From the NCBI GenBank assembly GCA_035772405.1, contig JAYKKM010000173.1, forward strand, positions 972,501 to 1,036,500: DNA of 64,000 nt, read 5' to 3'. Origin of the DNA: Chrysogorgia sp. JL179-B06. Lineage: Eukaryota; Cnidaria; Anthozoa; Scleralcyonacea; Chrysogorgiidae. This document shows positions 42,441 to 50,312 of the stretch, piece after piece. Every line of letters starts with the position of its first letter. Position 1 is the first letter of the stretch. The notes below the pieces were generated by a model, which was not told where the DNA came from, ran no database searches, and worked only from the letters and a program-made list of their open reading frames with translations. The position numbers and the translations under genes were made by a program.

Positions 42441-45119
42441 TTACTGCGCAAACCCGACGAACTCAATAATTGGTGTTCCAGCGCACTCGTCCTTCATCTT
42501 GCCAATGACTTTCTTGTTCTCTTTGAAAGCGAATGGGTTGTCTGCAGGGTAATCGCTATTGTCAAACTTTTCGCGCTCCTCCATGAAGTCAGAATAAACG
42601 TCGTCAGTTTTGATTGTGTACAACAGACTGTCAGTGTCGGTGAAGTGTAGTCTGCAGGTATCGCTAGAGTACTTTTTCATGATATAGTTGTAGTGGAAGT
42701 CATACATCAACGTTTTGCTCAAGTCTAGTATGCACATACCCACATATGCAGGTCTATTTAGTGTCAACGTTTCTTTGACTTTGTGGACAGCGACTAAATT
42801 CTCGCTAAATATCTTGCAAGACACAAACGTAGGCTTTGAGACAAGCTTTTCTAACTTTTTCTCGGTGGTCACTAATCTTACATCCACACGCTTCCTCAAA
42901 TTCTCCATTGTTTTTCCAAACACACTGTTGTTCATCAACTTGAAGAAGTCCTTCTCAAAAGCGTTCTTAGCCGCAGTTCTTTTGACTGTGTTAAAGTCGA
43001 TGTACTTACCCAACCACTTGGACTGGTCAAACTGTAGGACCCTATGAGTCTTTTTGATTTTTAACCCAAGACCCGTGTACAACTGTAGATTTCCATAGTG
43101 ACACACGTACTTTTTTTTGTCCATCAAATTAGTCACCAGCTTCTTTACACCACCAACACTCACGTTAAACTTATTTTTGATTTTTGTGCAGTACTCCGAC
43201 AACATGTCAATAGTTATCTCCATCTTCTCGGGAGCCAGCGGGTAATCGTTATGTAGGTCATGCAAATGGTCTGGGTATTCCAAGTCGACTTCAAGCAGTA
43301 AGCCCTTTTTACTACCGTCGTGATAGTCGTGTAGATTAACCTTTTCTATTTCTTTCTCAGTCAACCACTTGAAGCCACCCGTAGGTAGACTTTGACTCAT
43401 TGCCCACCCATACAAATTGTTGGCGTCAAGGTACATCAAATACTTCGACTCTTGCGTTTCGTCGTACCCCTCCATGTATTTATTATTCGCCACACCATGT
43501 CTGTTGCATATGTAGCTCACACCACCACGCATACCTAATTCTACGAACTGGAACATGTCGATGTCGGACAATAATTCGAGTTCCACTCCAGTCATCTTTA
43601 GCATAGCATCCCAAGCCAATCCGGGTGATGTAAAATAATGACACGGGTCTAGTTTATACTCGCGATGGCATGTCTTTCTAAAGTTCTCAAAAACGTCGGC
43701 AAGCAAGAGCACGTCACTTTTCAAATACAGGTCGTGATACCCACCCATGTTTTCAACGTCGAAGTAGTCCCACACATCAATGGCGCGCTCATGCATTTCT
43801 TCCGTAATATGCTCGTCATTCAGAATGCTGTAGAAGTCCTTTTTGGAGGGTAGTTCGCTTTCATCGAATTTATCAAAGGAGTCCATATAATCATAGGGAT
43901 AGACCCCCTTTCTTGTCATGAGTGCCAAGCCCTCGTCGCGAAACACTTCTGACGTGTACTTGAAAGCGTCCCTTGGTAGGTTCCTCACCAAGTTGTCTAG
44001 ACCACTACCCATGAACTGAAAGCTGTCCAAAAATACCAAGTTTTTTCCAAGCATGAACGCCATGTACTTCTCCATGTTGTTTGGTATCACATTTATGTCT
44101 TGACCAAACTTACCAATCTCCTGCATGATGAAATGACTATCGTAGCCACGTAAGTTATGAAAGATCACAGGAATTTTATCAGTCAACTTAAAGTTCACAT
44201 TACAGTCACGATGCGCGGACCCTCTGTACTTACCTGACACGTGACAGTGGTCTCTCACTCTAACGTCGGCGCTAGTGTACTCAACGCTGCAAATATGACA
44301 ACTCTTAGCCTCGTCGAAATTCTTCTTATCGTCGTCAGTCAGCACCATTTCTTTGTTAAAGTGACTCTCAGATGTTTCTTTACAATATTCAACGATTTCT
44401 AACATCTCCCCAATGAACTTATTAACTGCATTTTCACCGCGATACACTTTCACTGGCTTACTGTATTCGTTGTCGTAGCAACAAACTAATTTGTACCCAT
44501 AGCCACAGTCAACGTGCCTCTGGTAGGCATTTGTGTAGCTACACTCGCTTGACAGCTTTGTTGTGTGCACCTTCTGTGTGATAGCCTCGAAGTCTGCGTA
44601 CACCACAAATGGTACATTTAGCTGTCTACTAAAATTCTCGTATTTCACTTTCGCACCCTTTTGCGGCATTTTAATAGCTTGCTTCCCATTAATGACCAAA
44701 CATACTTCAATATGACTTTCAAGCACGTCCTCTTGGGTGAAGCACTGCAAACAATACCTACAAAAGTGCTTTCTCGCCTCATGCTTTGTTTGCCGGTGCA
44801 TGAATTTATTAAAATCGCGAATGTAGACGTAGTGCTTGTTACCTACGTCATTAGTTATCAACAACAAGTCCATATGGTCAGGGCGCGCCTCCTTAGAAAC
44901 GTACACAGGGAATGGCTGCTTATTTTCGTACCCAAAAACATTAATGCTAATTTCGTTAGCCTTTTCGATCTTGTTGTAGTCTTTGAGTGTGACTGGGAAG
45001 TCAATTCCGTCATAGTTCAGCTCACTGACATGCCTAGCGTACTTCGACGCTCTATCAGAGTTTTTTCCAGCAGGGAATTTATGTGCGAGGTGACACCATC
45101 TAAAAGCACTCGTTGTCAT
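42441..45119 (-). pseudogene. polB: Protein-primed family-B DNA polymerase, main frame (exonuclease and polymerase domains)
   Basis: Replicative polymerase of the element, expected to copy the linear element genome by protein priming. Numbering from a frame start at 45122 (a GTG codon; the first ATG is 45119): zinc-binding cluster CRYCLQC at 121-127; Exo I YADFEA (D177, E179); Cys/His cluster at 275-307; Exo II FHNLRGYDSHF at 321-331; Exo III YLKSD at 466-470; Pol A YLDANNLYGWAM at 564-575; Pol B KLMNNSVFGK at 728-737; Pol C FTDTDS (D829, D831). All catalytic residues are present. The frame is entered from the N-terminal fragment by a one-base shift at the A4 run 45102-45105 and is closed early by a shift at 42450-42452. 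The whole gene, 45834 to 42142, would be about 1,230 codons, normal for the family. All three breaks are in homopolymer or G/C runs, so base-calling error is a real alternative to decay. Confidence 0.93.
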
Positions 45120-45834
45120 CACCGTTATTTACGTTTATCAAACCCTTCTTACTGTTACGCAGCTCCTTTGGCAACGCAATGTAGCTACTCCCACGCAGAG
45201 GTCTGTAAATAGCGATATTGACGTAGTGCGCATCTATTTTGTCGATAGTCCATCCAGACCCCTCAGATAACCACCCAGCTATCCGCGTCAAGATCTGTTC
45301 CGACCCACGATTGGCGACACCCTCAATGTCGTGTTCATTAATGACGACGAACGTTTCGCTGTTAAAGTAGGCAGTTTTGTACGTGGTCTTATTGAGTTCT
45401 AAAACTTTCTCAAAAGTGACCTTGACTGTCTCTACCACTTTCATTCCGTTGGTCTCACCTAGTTCACGTCTCAAAAGGTTGATGACAGCACTTCTACTAC
45501 CATTTACCTGATTGATGTCTCTGTCGTCAACTACTTCGACTCCATAGGACCTTGTGAACCCTCTCAGTGCTCGATCCAACAGCCGTGGGCTATGGTCTTC
45601 AACTGTGGGTTGTGCCTCCTGGTCTCTGACAAGACGGTTGTGTGTCCGACTACCAACGTTAACTCGCCTGTTTGTCAGCGGATTAATAGTACTGACACTC
45701 GTCGTGTCGCTAAAAACGCCGTCTCTAACAAGTCGATTGTAGACTCGCCCATGAACGTTGACTGCTCTACCTGTTAGTGGATTTACAACGGCTGCACCAT
45801 TTCTAACAAGTGAGTTTTCTGTGACGTCACCCAT
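45100..45834 (-). pseudogene. polB: DNA polymerase B, N-terminal fragment with repeated adaptor-like motifs
   Basis: A 244-residue frame ending NNGDDNECF, the point where Polinton polymerases normally continue into their conserved N-terminal block; the continuation lies one base out of frame in the next segment. Residues about 8-72 hold two tandem copies of a motif NPLT-x-R-x-VNV-x(4)-NRLVRD, with a partial third at the start. They resemble the 2-cysteine adaptor motif of large DNA viruses (NPxTGR...G...Y..L) but lack the cysteines; this is an inference from pattern. Residues about 130-230 look like the N-terminal extension common in these polymerases. The start ATG at 45834 is preceded by a TATATA motif, like other genes of the element, and its stop frame overlaps the main polymerase frame. 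Confidence 0.85.
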
Positions 45835-45839
45835 GGCTT

Positions 45840-46409
45840 CTATATACTACACTTGTTTTTTTTCCTAGACCACTCGTCGTAGTAATTGTCACCACTTTCA
45901 CACCATCCCAGCTCTGGGTACACCACCCCAAACAGATTGTTGTCAAACAAGTCTTTCACCTTCCCGTCTTTGAGGTCTGACACCTTCTTGAGTGTCTCGA
46001 CTCGTCTTCTGTGGCACAACCTAATAATGTAGTACCCATATCTGCTGACATTTCTACCCTTTACCAAATTGTATGAGTGCAGCACATTGACAACTTTCAG
46101 GAAGTCCTCTTTTATCAACTCAAGGTGTTCATACTTCACAACGTTCCGTAGTCTCCTCCCCATCCACCAAGACCGTTTGTGAACGCTTTTTAACCGAGTG
46201 AGTCTCATGTCGCTGTAACTCTGAGTGTAGCCCCATTCGGTGTCGCCACACTTTGGACATGCGTACCCACCACAGTCAGTCACATGTTTCACAACGTCAC
46301 AATCCGAGCAGTAGTAAAGCCTGAAGGTGCCTCCACACTCAATTTGCGTCTCATTCGCGATTTCGTCAATTGTTAAGCCATAACTCATCTGCCTCATAAG
46401 TTTGTCCAT
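45840..46409 (-). CDS. Zinc-ribbon protein, possible VLTF3-like late transcription factor
   Basis: 189 residues from the first ATG (46409); the frame is open three bases further upstream only through a GTG. Residues 25-54 form a Cys-rich zinc ribbon: C25, C34-x2-C37, C46, C51-x2-C54 (GGYACPKCG). The C-terminal half is basic and probably helical (WWMGRRLRNV, YEHLELIKEDFLKVV). A zinc ribbon followed by a basic helical domain recalls the VLTF3-like late transcription factors reported in some Polintons and large DNA viruses, but I do not see the family's signature clearly. It lies 5 bp upstream of polB on the same strand and may be co-transcribed. The alternative is an unrelated DNA-binding zinc protein. 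Confidence 0.72.
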   Translation of the reverse strand: MDKLMRQMSYGLTIDEIANETQIECGGTFRLYYCSDCDVVKHVTDCGGYACPKCGDTEWGYTQSYSDMRLTRLKSVHKRSWWMGRRLRNVVKYEHLELIKEDFLKVVNVLHSYNLVKGRNVSRYGYYIIRLCHRRRVETLKKVSDLKDGKVKDLFDNNLFGVVYPELGWCESGDNYYDEWSRKKNKCSI

Positions 46410-46433
46410 CACTTATACTACTCCAACATTTTT

Positions 46434-46853
46434 TCACCGAGTGAGTACCCATACCGCTATTCCACTACCCAAGCCTAGCGCGCTAACAAACAATAATTGG
46501 TATTCCTTCATTTCCGCACTCGGTTGGTAGTAATCCGCAATCTTCGGGAGGTCAGTGAACACTCGTCCGCTGTACTGAATGGTCATTACGCTTCTAAGTT
46601 CTTCCAACGCGTGGTTTGTGTCATTGATGTCAGCGTTAGCATCAGAGAGCCGTTGTCGTAAACGCTGGATCTTATCTTTCTTAGCGACTTCATTCTCATA
46701 CCACACTTCTTTCGCACTGGCTAGCTGTTCCAACGCATGGTTATGTCTTTTCATCTCAGCTTCATAGCCTGTGTGATTAAACTTTGAAAACATAAAGCCA
46801 GCGCCTGCAAAAGCCACTGCATTAAATATCCCTCCAGCCACGACACTCACCAT
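46434..46853 (-). CDS. Two-TM coiled-coil membrane protein (Polinton-type)
   Basis: 139 residues. A hydrophobic segment at about 4-21 (GGIFNAVAFAGAGFMF) and another at about 121-138 (LLFVSALGLGSGIAVWVL) flank a central charged coiled coil, about 28-90 (EAEMKRHNHALEQLA, IQRLRQRLSDANADIND). The architecture suggests a hairpin-like membrane protein with both ends in the bilayer. Proteins of this layout recur in invertebrate Polintons next to polB; their role is unknown, and a structural or membrane-remodelling function in a virion would be inference. It is 4 bp from the next small membrane protein and preceded by a GTTAATG start context. Confidence 0.85.
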   Translation of the reverse strand: MVSVVAGGIFNAVAFAGAGFMFSKFNHTGYEAEMKRHNHALEQLASAKEVWYENEVAKKDKIQRLRQRLSDANADINDTNHALEELRSVMTIQYSGRVFTDLPKIADYYQPSAEMKEYQLLFVSALGLGSGIAVWVLTR

Positions 46854-46857
46854 TAAC

Positions 46858-47094
46858 TTACGTTGATTTGAATGGATCTGTCGGTATCCACTTTTTCGAT
46901 TGCATCCATTTCACTAACAGCGTTCCTGCACCAACAGCTGCAGCAAGTTTCACTGTACCTTTCACTGTCTCTGGTGTTCCCAATGGTTCTCCCAAAGCCT
47001 TTTTAGAAATCATACTCACTGCCACAGCACCAGTCGTGACAAGTAGCGCGTCGTACAATTCGTTCATAAGTTCTTTTCGATCAATCGCAGCCAT
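46858..47094 (-). CDS. Small hydrophobic membrane protein
   Basis: 78 residues from ATG 47094. I chose this start because the longer frame begins at a TTG (47121) and because TATAT directly precedes this ATG, as at other genes of the element. Two hydrophobic stretches (about 17-30, LLVTTGAVAVSMI, and 48-63, VKLAAAVGAGTLLVKWM) are separated by a short polar GEPLGTPETV turn, suggesting a two-helix membrane hairpin. It ends with a lysine-rich tail. Function unknown. It lies in a tight minus-strand cluster of three small membrane proteins. Confidence 0.8.
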   Translation of the reverse strand: MAAIDRKELMNELYDALLVTTGAVAVSMISKKALGEPLGTPETVKGTVKLAAAVGAGTLLVKWMQSKKWIPTDPFKST

Positions 47095-47117
47095 ATATAC
47101 ATTGTCGTGTGTTTTGT

Positions 47118-47462
47118 TCAAGAATCAAATGTGTCAAGTGTTGGACGACGAGCTCTACAACTCTCTGACACAGCTGGTGTAGTACTCACAGGCTCTAGTC
47201 GTGTCTCTTTTTCACTGCTAATTGTGTACCATAACGAAGCACCAGCGATGATTACACCAAGTGTTCCGACAACATATCCATAACCCCACTCACTACCCTG
47301 TTCTTCGTTGACTATCATTTCACGCATTTTCTTTTCTTTCGCAGCTTTCGATATCTCAGCCAACTTTTTACCAGCAGCGACGCGCTTTGGGTCCTTCACC
47401 TTAACACTTTTCACATCAGCCGTGATCTTCGCTTCAACAGCCGTCTGTGAGTCCTCAACCAT
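47118..47462 (-). CDS. Single-TM basic protein
   Basis: 114 residues. The N-terminal half is highly charged, with a KDPKRVAAGKKLAEISKAAKEKK segment at about 23-45 that is recognisable in small proteins of other Polintons. It is followed by one hydrophobic segment at about 63-80 (VVGTLGVIIAGASLWYTI) and a short, basic/polar C-terminal tail. It is probably a membrane-anchored protein with a cationic face that could contact nucleic acid, but this is inference. It is the first gene leftward of the divergent promoter region 47463-47593. Confidence 0.82.
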   Translation of the reverse strand: MVEDSQTAVEAKITADVKSVKVKDPKRVAAGKKLAEISKAAKEKKMREMIVNEEQGSEWGYGYVVGTLGVIIAGASLWYTISSEKETRLEPVSTTPAVSESCRARRPTLDTFDS

Positions 47463-47593
47463 CTAATACACTATCACATATTATCTTACTCACAGTTGAC
47501 CTCACAGGTGTCTCACAGATGACCTCACAGGTATCTCGCAGTTCCAGACCAAACGCACTAAAAAATTAGGATTTTTTCTGAGAGTATAACATA
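47463..47593. promoter_or_regulatory. Divergent intergenic region with 23-bp direct repeats
   Basis: Separates leftward and rightward gene sets. It contains two adjacent 23-bp repeats (47489-47511 and 47512-47534; core CTCACAG-TGACCTCACAGG) with a partial third, then an inverted A/T repeat AAAAAAT-TAGG-ATTTTTT (47560-47577) and a TATA-like GAGTATAACATA just before the ATG at 47594. A shared bidirectional promoter is inferred. Confidence 0.6.
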
Positions 47594-48364
47594 ATGACTC
47601 AAGTCCAAGACATCGCAGAAGAGATGACTCAAGACCAAGCCCGCCAAGAAGAGGAGATCGACGCAATGCGGAGAATGTCCTTTATCAATGTGTCTACCCC
47701 ACAAGGCGCCTCTGGACCCAACATCTTAAAAGGGTACTCGCAAGTCTTCAAGTTGTGCGACCCCGATTGTAAAAACGAAGAGGTGTCAAGACGATTTAGT
47801 ACTCAGATTCTCTACACAAAGTTCGCTCATGATGCTTGGGTTGGACTTGACGAAGTTAGAGCCAACAGAATGGTTAGCGCACTATCCAAGATGATCCCTG
47901 TGTGGTGCTACCCACCATTCAGACGTCTTACGCTAGCGAGTGACCACTACTTGAGCAACCCTTGCGAGTCCACCGCTACACTACTCGGTAACTACCTCGA
48001 AGTGTTCTTGGCGACCCTTCTATGGAAACCATGCTCAACCAAAGCCAAAGCGTGGCTACACCTCGCCGCAAACTGTGACGTTAACGTTTGTAGGGTGGGG
48101 TGTAATGAAATACTGGGTGTGGACGATATCGAGGACCACGCGTTCTCAAGCCCCCACCAGCATTTTTCGCGTGACATTGGGGAGTACGAGTGCTACCCAT
48201 GCGGTGTGTCCACCAATAGCCTAACGTGTCGCTCAAGACACAATAGCTCGAAGACTCATCTTGAAAACTTAGAGCTTCAGCGGATATTCAACAACGAGCA
48301 ACAGTTGCCGCAAGAGGGGAGAGCGTTTCTCTTGAGGTATAGTAATCATGAAGAAAGTCGGTAG
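47594..48364 (+). CDS. Unrecognised protein with C-terminal C2H2 zinc finger
   Basis: 256 residues. The N-terminus is acidic and glutamine-rich (about 1-27), the central part (about 45-195) is rich in W, C and aromatic residues with no motif I recognise, and a C2H2 finger C-x2-C-x12-H-x5-H lies at residues 200-222 (EYECYPCG...HNSSKTH). The end overlaps the thymidine kinase start by 17 bases in another frame, so the two are probably expressed together. It is not part of the usual Polinton gene set and could be a DNA- or RNA-binding accessory factor. I cannot assign a family. Confidence 0.82.
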   Translation: MTQVQDIAEEMTQDQARQEEEIDAMRRMSFINVSTPQGASGPNILKGYSQVFKLCDPDCKNEEVSRRFSTQILYTKFAHDAWVGLDEVRANRMVSALSKMIPVWCYPPFRRLTLASDHYLSNPCESTATLLGNYLEVFLATLLWKPCSTKAKAWLHLAANCDVNVCRVGCNEILGVDDIEDHAFSSPHQHFSRDIGEYECYPCGVSTNSLTCRSRHNSSKTHLENLELQRIFNNEQQLPQEGRAFLLRYSNHEESR

Positions 48365-48920
48365 ACTAGAAATCGTGATTGGTCCCATGTTCGCAGGAAA
48401 AACGACAGAGACTCTCCGCAGGTTACTCACGTTAAGTAAGTCAGGGCTCAAAGCCCTCTACATGAACAACACAGGTGACACTAGGCGAACTGACCACGTG
48501 TTCTCCACACATCGTCAGACCATTGTTGTTGGATCAGACAGTTTACCTGCGAAGTTAATCACCAACCTCCCAAGTTCTTCCGAGATAGTCGATTATGACG
48601 TCATCGGAATTGACGAAGGCCATTGGTACTCCGGGTTACTCCCAATTATTCGCGAATACATTAAAGCTGGCATTCACGTCATTATTTGTGGTCTCATAAC
48701 AACGGAGCACTTAAAAAGACTTGGTGAACTCGACACATTGTTCCCAATGGCAGACGACATCACATTTCTAAAAGCGTATTGCGCCGTTTGTCGCGACACT
48801 TACGGAACAACTGTTGAAGCGCCATTCAATTGGAGATATAATCCAGGACCATCATTCGTTGGTGGTGCTGAGCAATATCGCGCAGTGTGCAGACGTCACC
48901 ATCCTTCCACACAAAATTAA
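48348..48920 (+). CDS. tk: Thymidine kinase (type II, cellular/poxvirus-like)
   Basis: 190 residues, the normal length for TK1-type enzymes, which phosphorylate thymidine to dTMP with ATP in the salvage pathway. Visible features are the P-loop GPMFAGKT (12-19), Walker B/catalytic segment GIDEGHWY (D89, E90), the zinc-binding set C145-x2-C148 and C181-x2-H184, and the lasso motif VGGAEQY (171-177). Nothing essential appears missing. It overlaps the preceding gene by 17 bases. In large DNA viruses the enzyme raises dTTP supply in resting cells; the same role here is inference. It is not a core Polinton gene, so probably an acquired cargo gene. Confidence 0.93.
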   Translation: MKKVGRLEIVIGPMFAGKTTETLRRLLTLSKSGLKALYMNNTGDTRRTDHVFSTHRQTIVVGSDSLPAKLITNLPSSSEIVDYDVIGIDEGHWYSGLLPIIREYIKAGIHVIICGLITTEHLKRLGELDTLFPMADDITFLKAYCAVCRDTYGTTVEAPFNWRYNPGPSFVGGAEQYRAVCRRHHPSTQN

Positions 48921-48945
48921 GGGTGTTCTCGGACACCCCACTTTT
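48921..48945 (+). terminator. Stem-loop and T-run directly after the thymidine kinase stop
   Basis: GGGTGT-TCTCGG-ACACCC (six perfect pairs) starts at the base after TAA and is followed by CACTTTTTT. It resembles a 3'-end signal, but in a eukaryotic setting its role is uncertain. Confidence 0.5.
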
Positions 48946-49157
48946 TTAAATTTAGACATTGGTCACATGAAGCGTCCAATGTACCGTAGAAACATTTTTT
49001 CACACAGTGGTCAGAAGGTTTGTGAAATAAGTAGAGAAAGTCTCGCAGACATTTTTTACTGAGTTAAAAACGTCTTTAAAAAATGCTAGAGCAGTTGTCA
49101 CTTCAGACGTCGTCTCAACAACGAGAACGAGCGCTAATTCGACTCGTCAGTCACTGT
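48946..49157. other. Gap between thymidine kinase and BRO-nuclease gene
   Basis: Convergent gene ends meet here. One 31-residue plus-strand frame (48967-49062; MKRPMYRRNIF start, basic N-terminus) is present but I cannot show it is a gene. No other structure seen. Confidence 0.4.
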
Positions 49158-49925
49158 CTAAAAAGTCTCTTTACAATAGCGTCTCTCGTGGTTACTCAAC
49201 GCTGATTTATTTTTAAATTTACGAAGGCAGTGAGAGCATTGAAACCCAACGTCAAAGAGATATTTTATCACTGTGGTGATAGCGTCGTCGTATGACTCAC
49301 ACAACAACGTTAGATACCCAGCGGATTTATATCTGAGCAACAGAGACTCCTGCTCTTTGGACGTCCTACCTGTGCCACCTGGATTCTTGAACTCAATCAC
49401 AAGCCCGCTGTGCTGTCGGTTTGCATTGGCGATAATCAAGTCAGGTGTCCCGCGTTGGTAACCTTTTTTCCACGAATTTATTCTTTTACTCGAAGTGTCT
49501 TGATTCTCACCACAAGCAGCTATCAAAATAGCTTCTGGGTAATATTTCCTAAGAAAACCAACGACTTTCGTATGAAGGTCGAACTCAGTGATCATTTTAA
49601 ATTGATTGTGTTTGAGACCAACGTCAGCTAAACTTTTTCTAACGCTTGGCAAGACCTCTGAGTGCACCCACCTTCCAAAGTGTTTCGCACGCTCCAATTT
49701 ACTCGAGAACGTCAATGAGTAGACCCCAAGTTCGTTGATAAACGAGGCCTGCTCTATCTTCATTTTGCAATCAGGTTCGACGTGGTCGTTGACTGCATCT
49801 TTTGGTCGAGCGTAACCTAGAGCACTTGCGACTTCTCTTGCTTTGAACCATACTTCACCGTTGTCCATGACCGTTGTGATTTGATGACCATCGAAGTCGA
49901 ATAATCGAAGCGCTGTGGAGGTCAT
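49158..49925 (-). CDS. BRO-N / VRR-NUC nuclease / zinc-finger fusion protein
   Basis: 255 residues from ATG 49925. I preferred this to the ATG 39 bases upstream because ACTATAATATAGTG precedes it and the upstream mini-ORF ends between them. Residues about 4-98 match the BRO-N DNA-binding domain (VWFKAREVASALGYARPKDA, then INELGVYSLTFSSKLERAKHF and VHSEVLPSVRK). Residues about 110-222 form a VRR-NUC PD-(D/E)xK nuclease: GTPDLII (D162), LVIEFK (E178, K180), with KEQ at 190-192. The end holds a C2HC finger: C230-x2-C233, H246, C251. BRO proteins are common in insect and large DNA viruses, and VRR-NUC in phages and repair nucleases. The likely role is sequence- or structure-guided DNA cleavage, by inference. 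It lies on the opposite strand to the TK gene. Confidence 0.88.
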   Translation of the reverse strand: MTSTALRLFDFDGHQITTVMDNGEVWFKAREVASALGYARPKDAVNDHVEPDCKMKIEQASFINELGVYSLTFSSKLERAKHFGRWVHSEVLPSVRKSLADVGLKHNQFKMITEFDLHTKVVGFLRKYYPEAILIAACGENQDTSSKRINSWKKGYQRGTPDLIIANANRQHSGLVIEFKNPGGTGRTSKEQESLLLRYKSAGYLTLLCESYDDAITTVIKYLFDVGFQCSHCLRKFKNKSALSNHERRYCKETF

Positions 49926-49953
49926 CACTATATTATAGTCTCCTACAAAAAAA

Positions 49954-50094
49954 CTACTCGACATAGGTGTCAGGTTTTTTATAGATCTGGTTTGTTGTGT
50001 ACCAATGCAGCAAATACGTTTTATTAGTCCTCAGTTTTCTACGTCGTCTGAAAAAGTTTCTAATGTTACGAGCCAGTTTTCTAAGCCAACCCAT
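49954..50094 (-). CDS. Arginine-rich 46-residue mini-protein
   Basis: A short frame starting MGWLRKLARNIRNFFRRRRK, preceded by a GTTATGTAATG start context like its neighbours, and lying neatly between the small myristoylated gene (ends 50103) and the nuclease gene (starts 49925). The first 23 residues form a basic amphipathic helix pattern. It could be a small cationic core or membrane-active peptide of the virion, comparable in character but not shown homologous to adenovirus core peptides. Its reality rests on position, start context and composition. Confidence 0.5.
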   Translation of the reverse strand: MGWLRKLARNIRNFFRRRRKLRTNKTYLLHWYTTNQIYKKPDTYVE

Positions 50095-50102
50095 TACATA
50101 AC

Positions 50103-50312
50103 TTAGGTCACGTCTCCCACCACTCCTACAGTGTCTAATTCCGCGGGTAACATAATAGGTTCGCCATAAGTCTTTTTAGACCTCATACCAATCTCAGCGT
50201 GGAGCTCGAGAGTAACGTCACCGCGACCAAATGATCCACCAGCTTTGAACATGTGGTCAGTCGTCTTATTTATTTTGTATATTTCACGTTCTTTTGAAAC
50301 ACATGCTCCCAT
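50103..50312 (-). CDS. Small N-myristoylation-type protein
   Basis: 69 residues starting MGACVSKE: Gly2 and Ser6 fit the N-myristoylation consensus and Cys4 could be palmitoylated, so membrane attachment is likely. The remainder is polar with no recognised fold. The start context is TATAAAGTAAATG. The gene abuts the fibre-like gene (its ATG is the base next to that gene's stop), implying a joint transcript. Function unknown. Confidence 0.75.
   Translation of the reverse strand: MGACVSKEREIYKINKTTDHMFKAGGSFGRGDVTLELHAEIGMRSKKTYGEPIMLPAELDTVGVVGDVT

Noticed and set aside
42715..43047. Plus-strand open frames opposite polB (also around 44661-45212)
   Set aside because: Antisense shadows of the polymerase; the minus strand carries all catalytic motifs.
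48814..49062. 82-residue frame overlapping the TK end
   Set aside because: Its first half is the TK gene in another frame; only the last 31 codons are independent, and nothing supports expression.
49926..49964. Upstream ATG (49964) for the BRO-nuclease gene
   Set aside because: It lies inside the mini-ORF and adds 13 residues outside the BRO-N domain; the later ATG has the TATA-type context. Not excluded completely.
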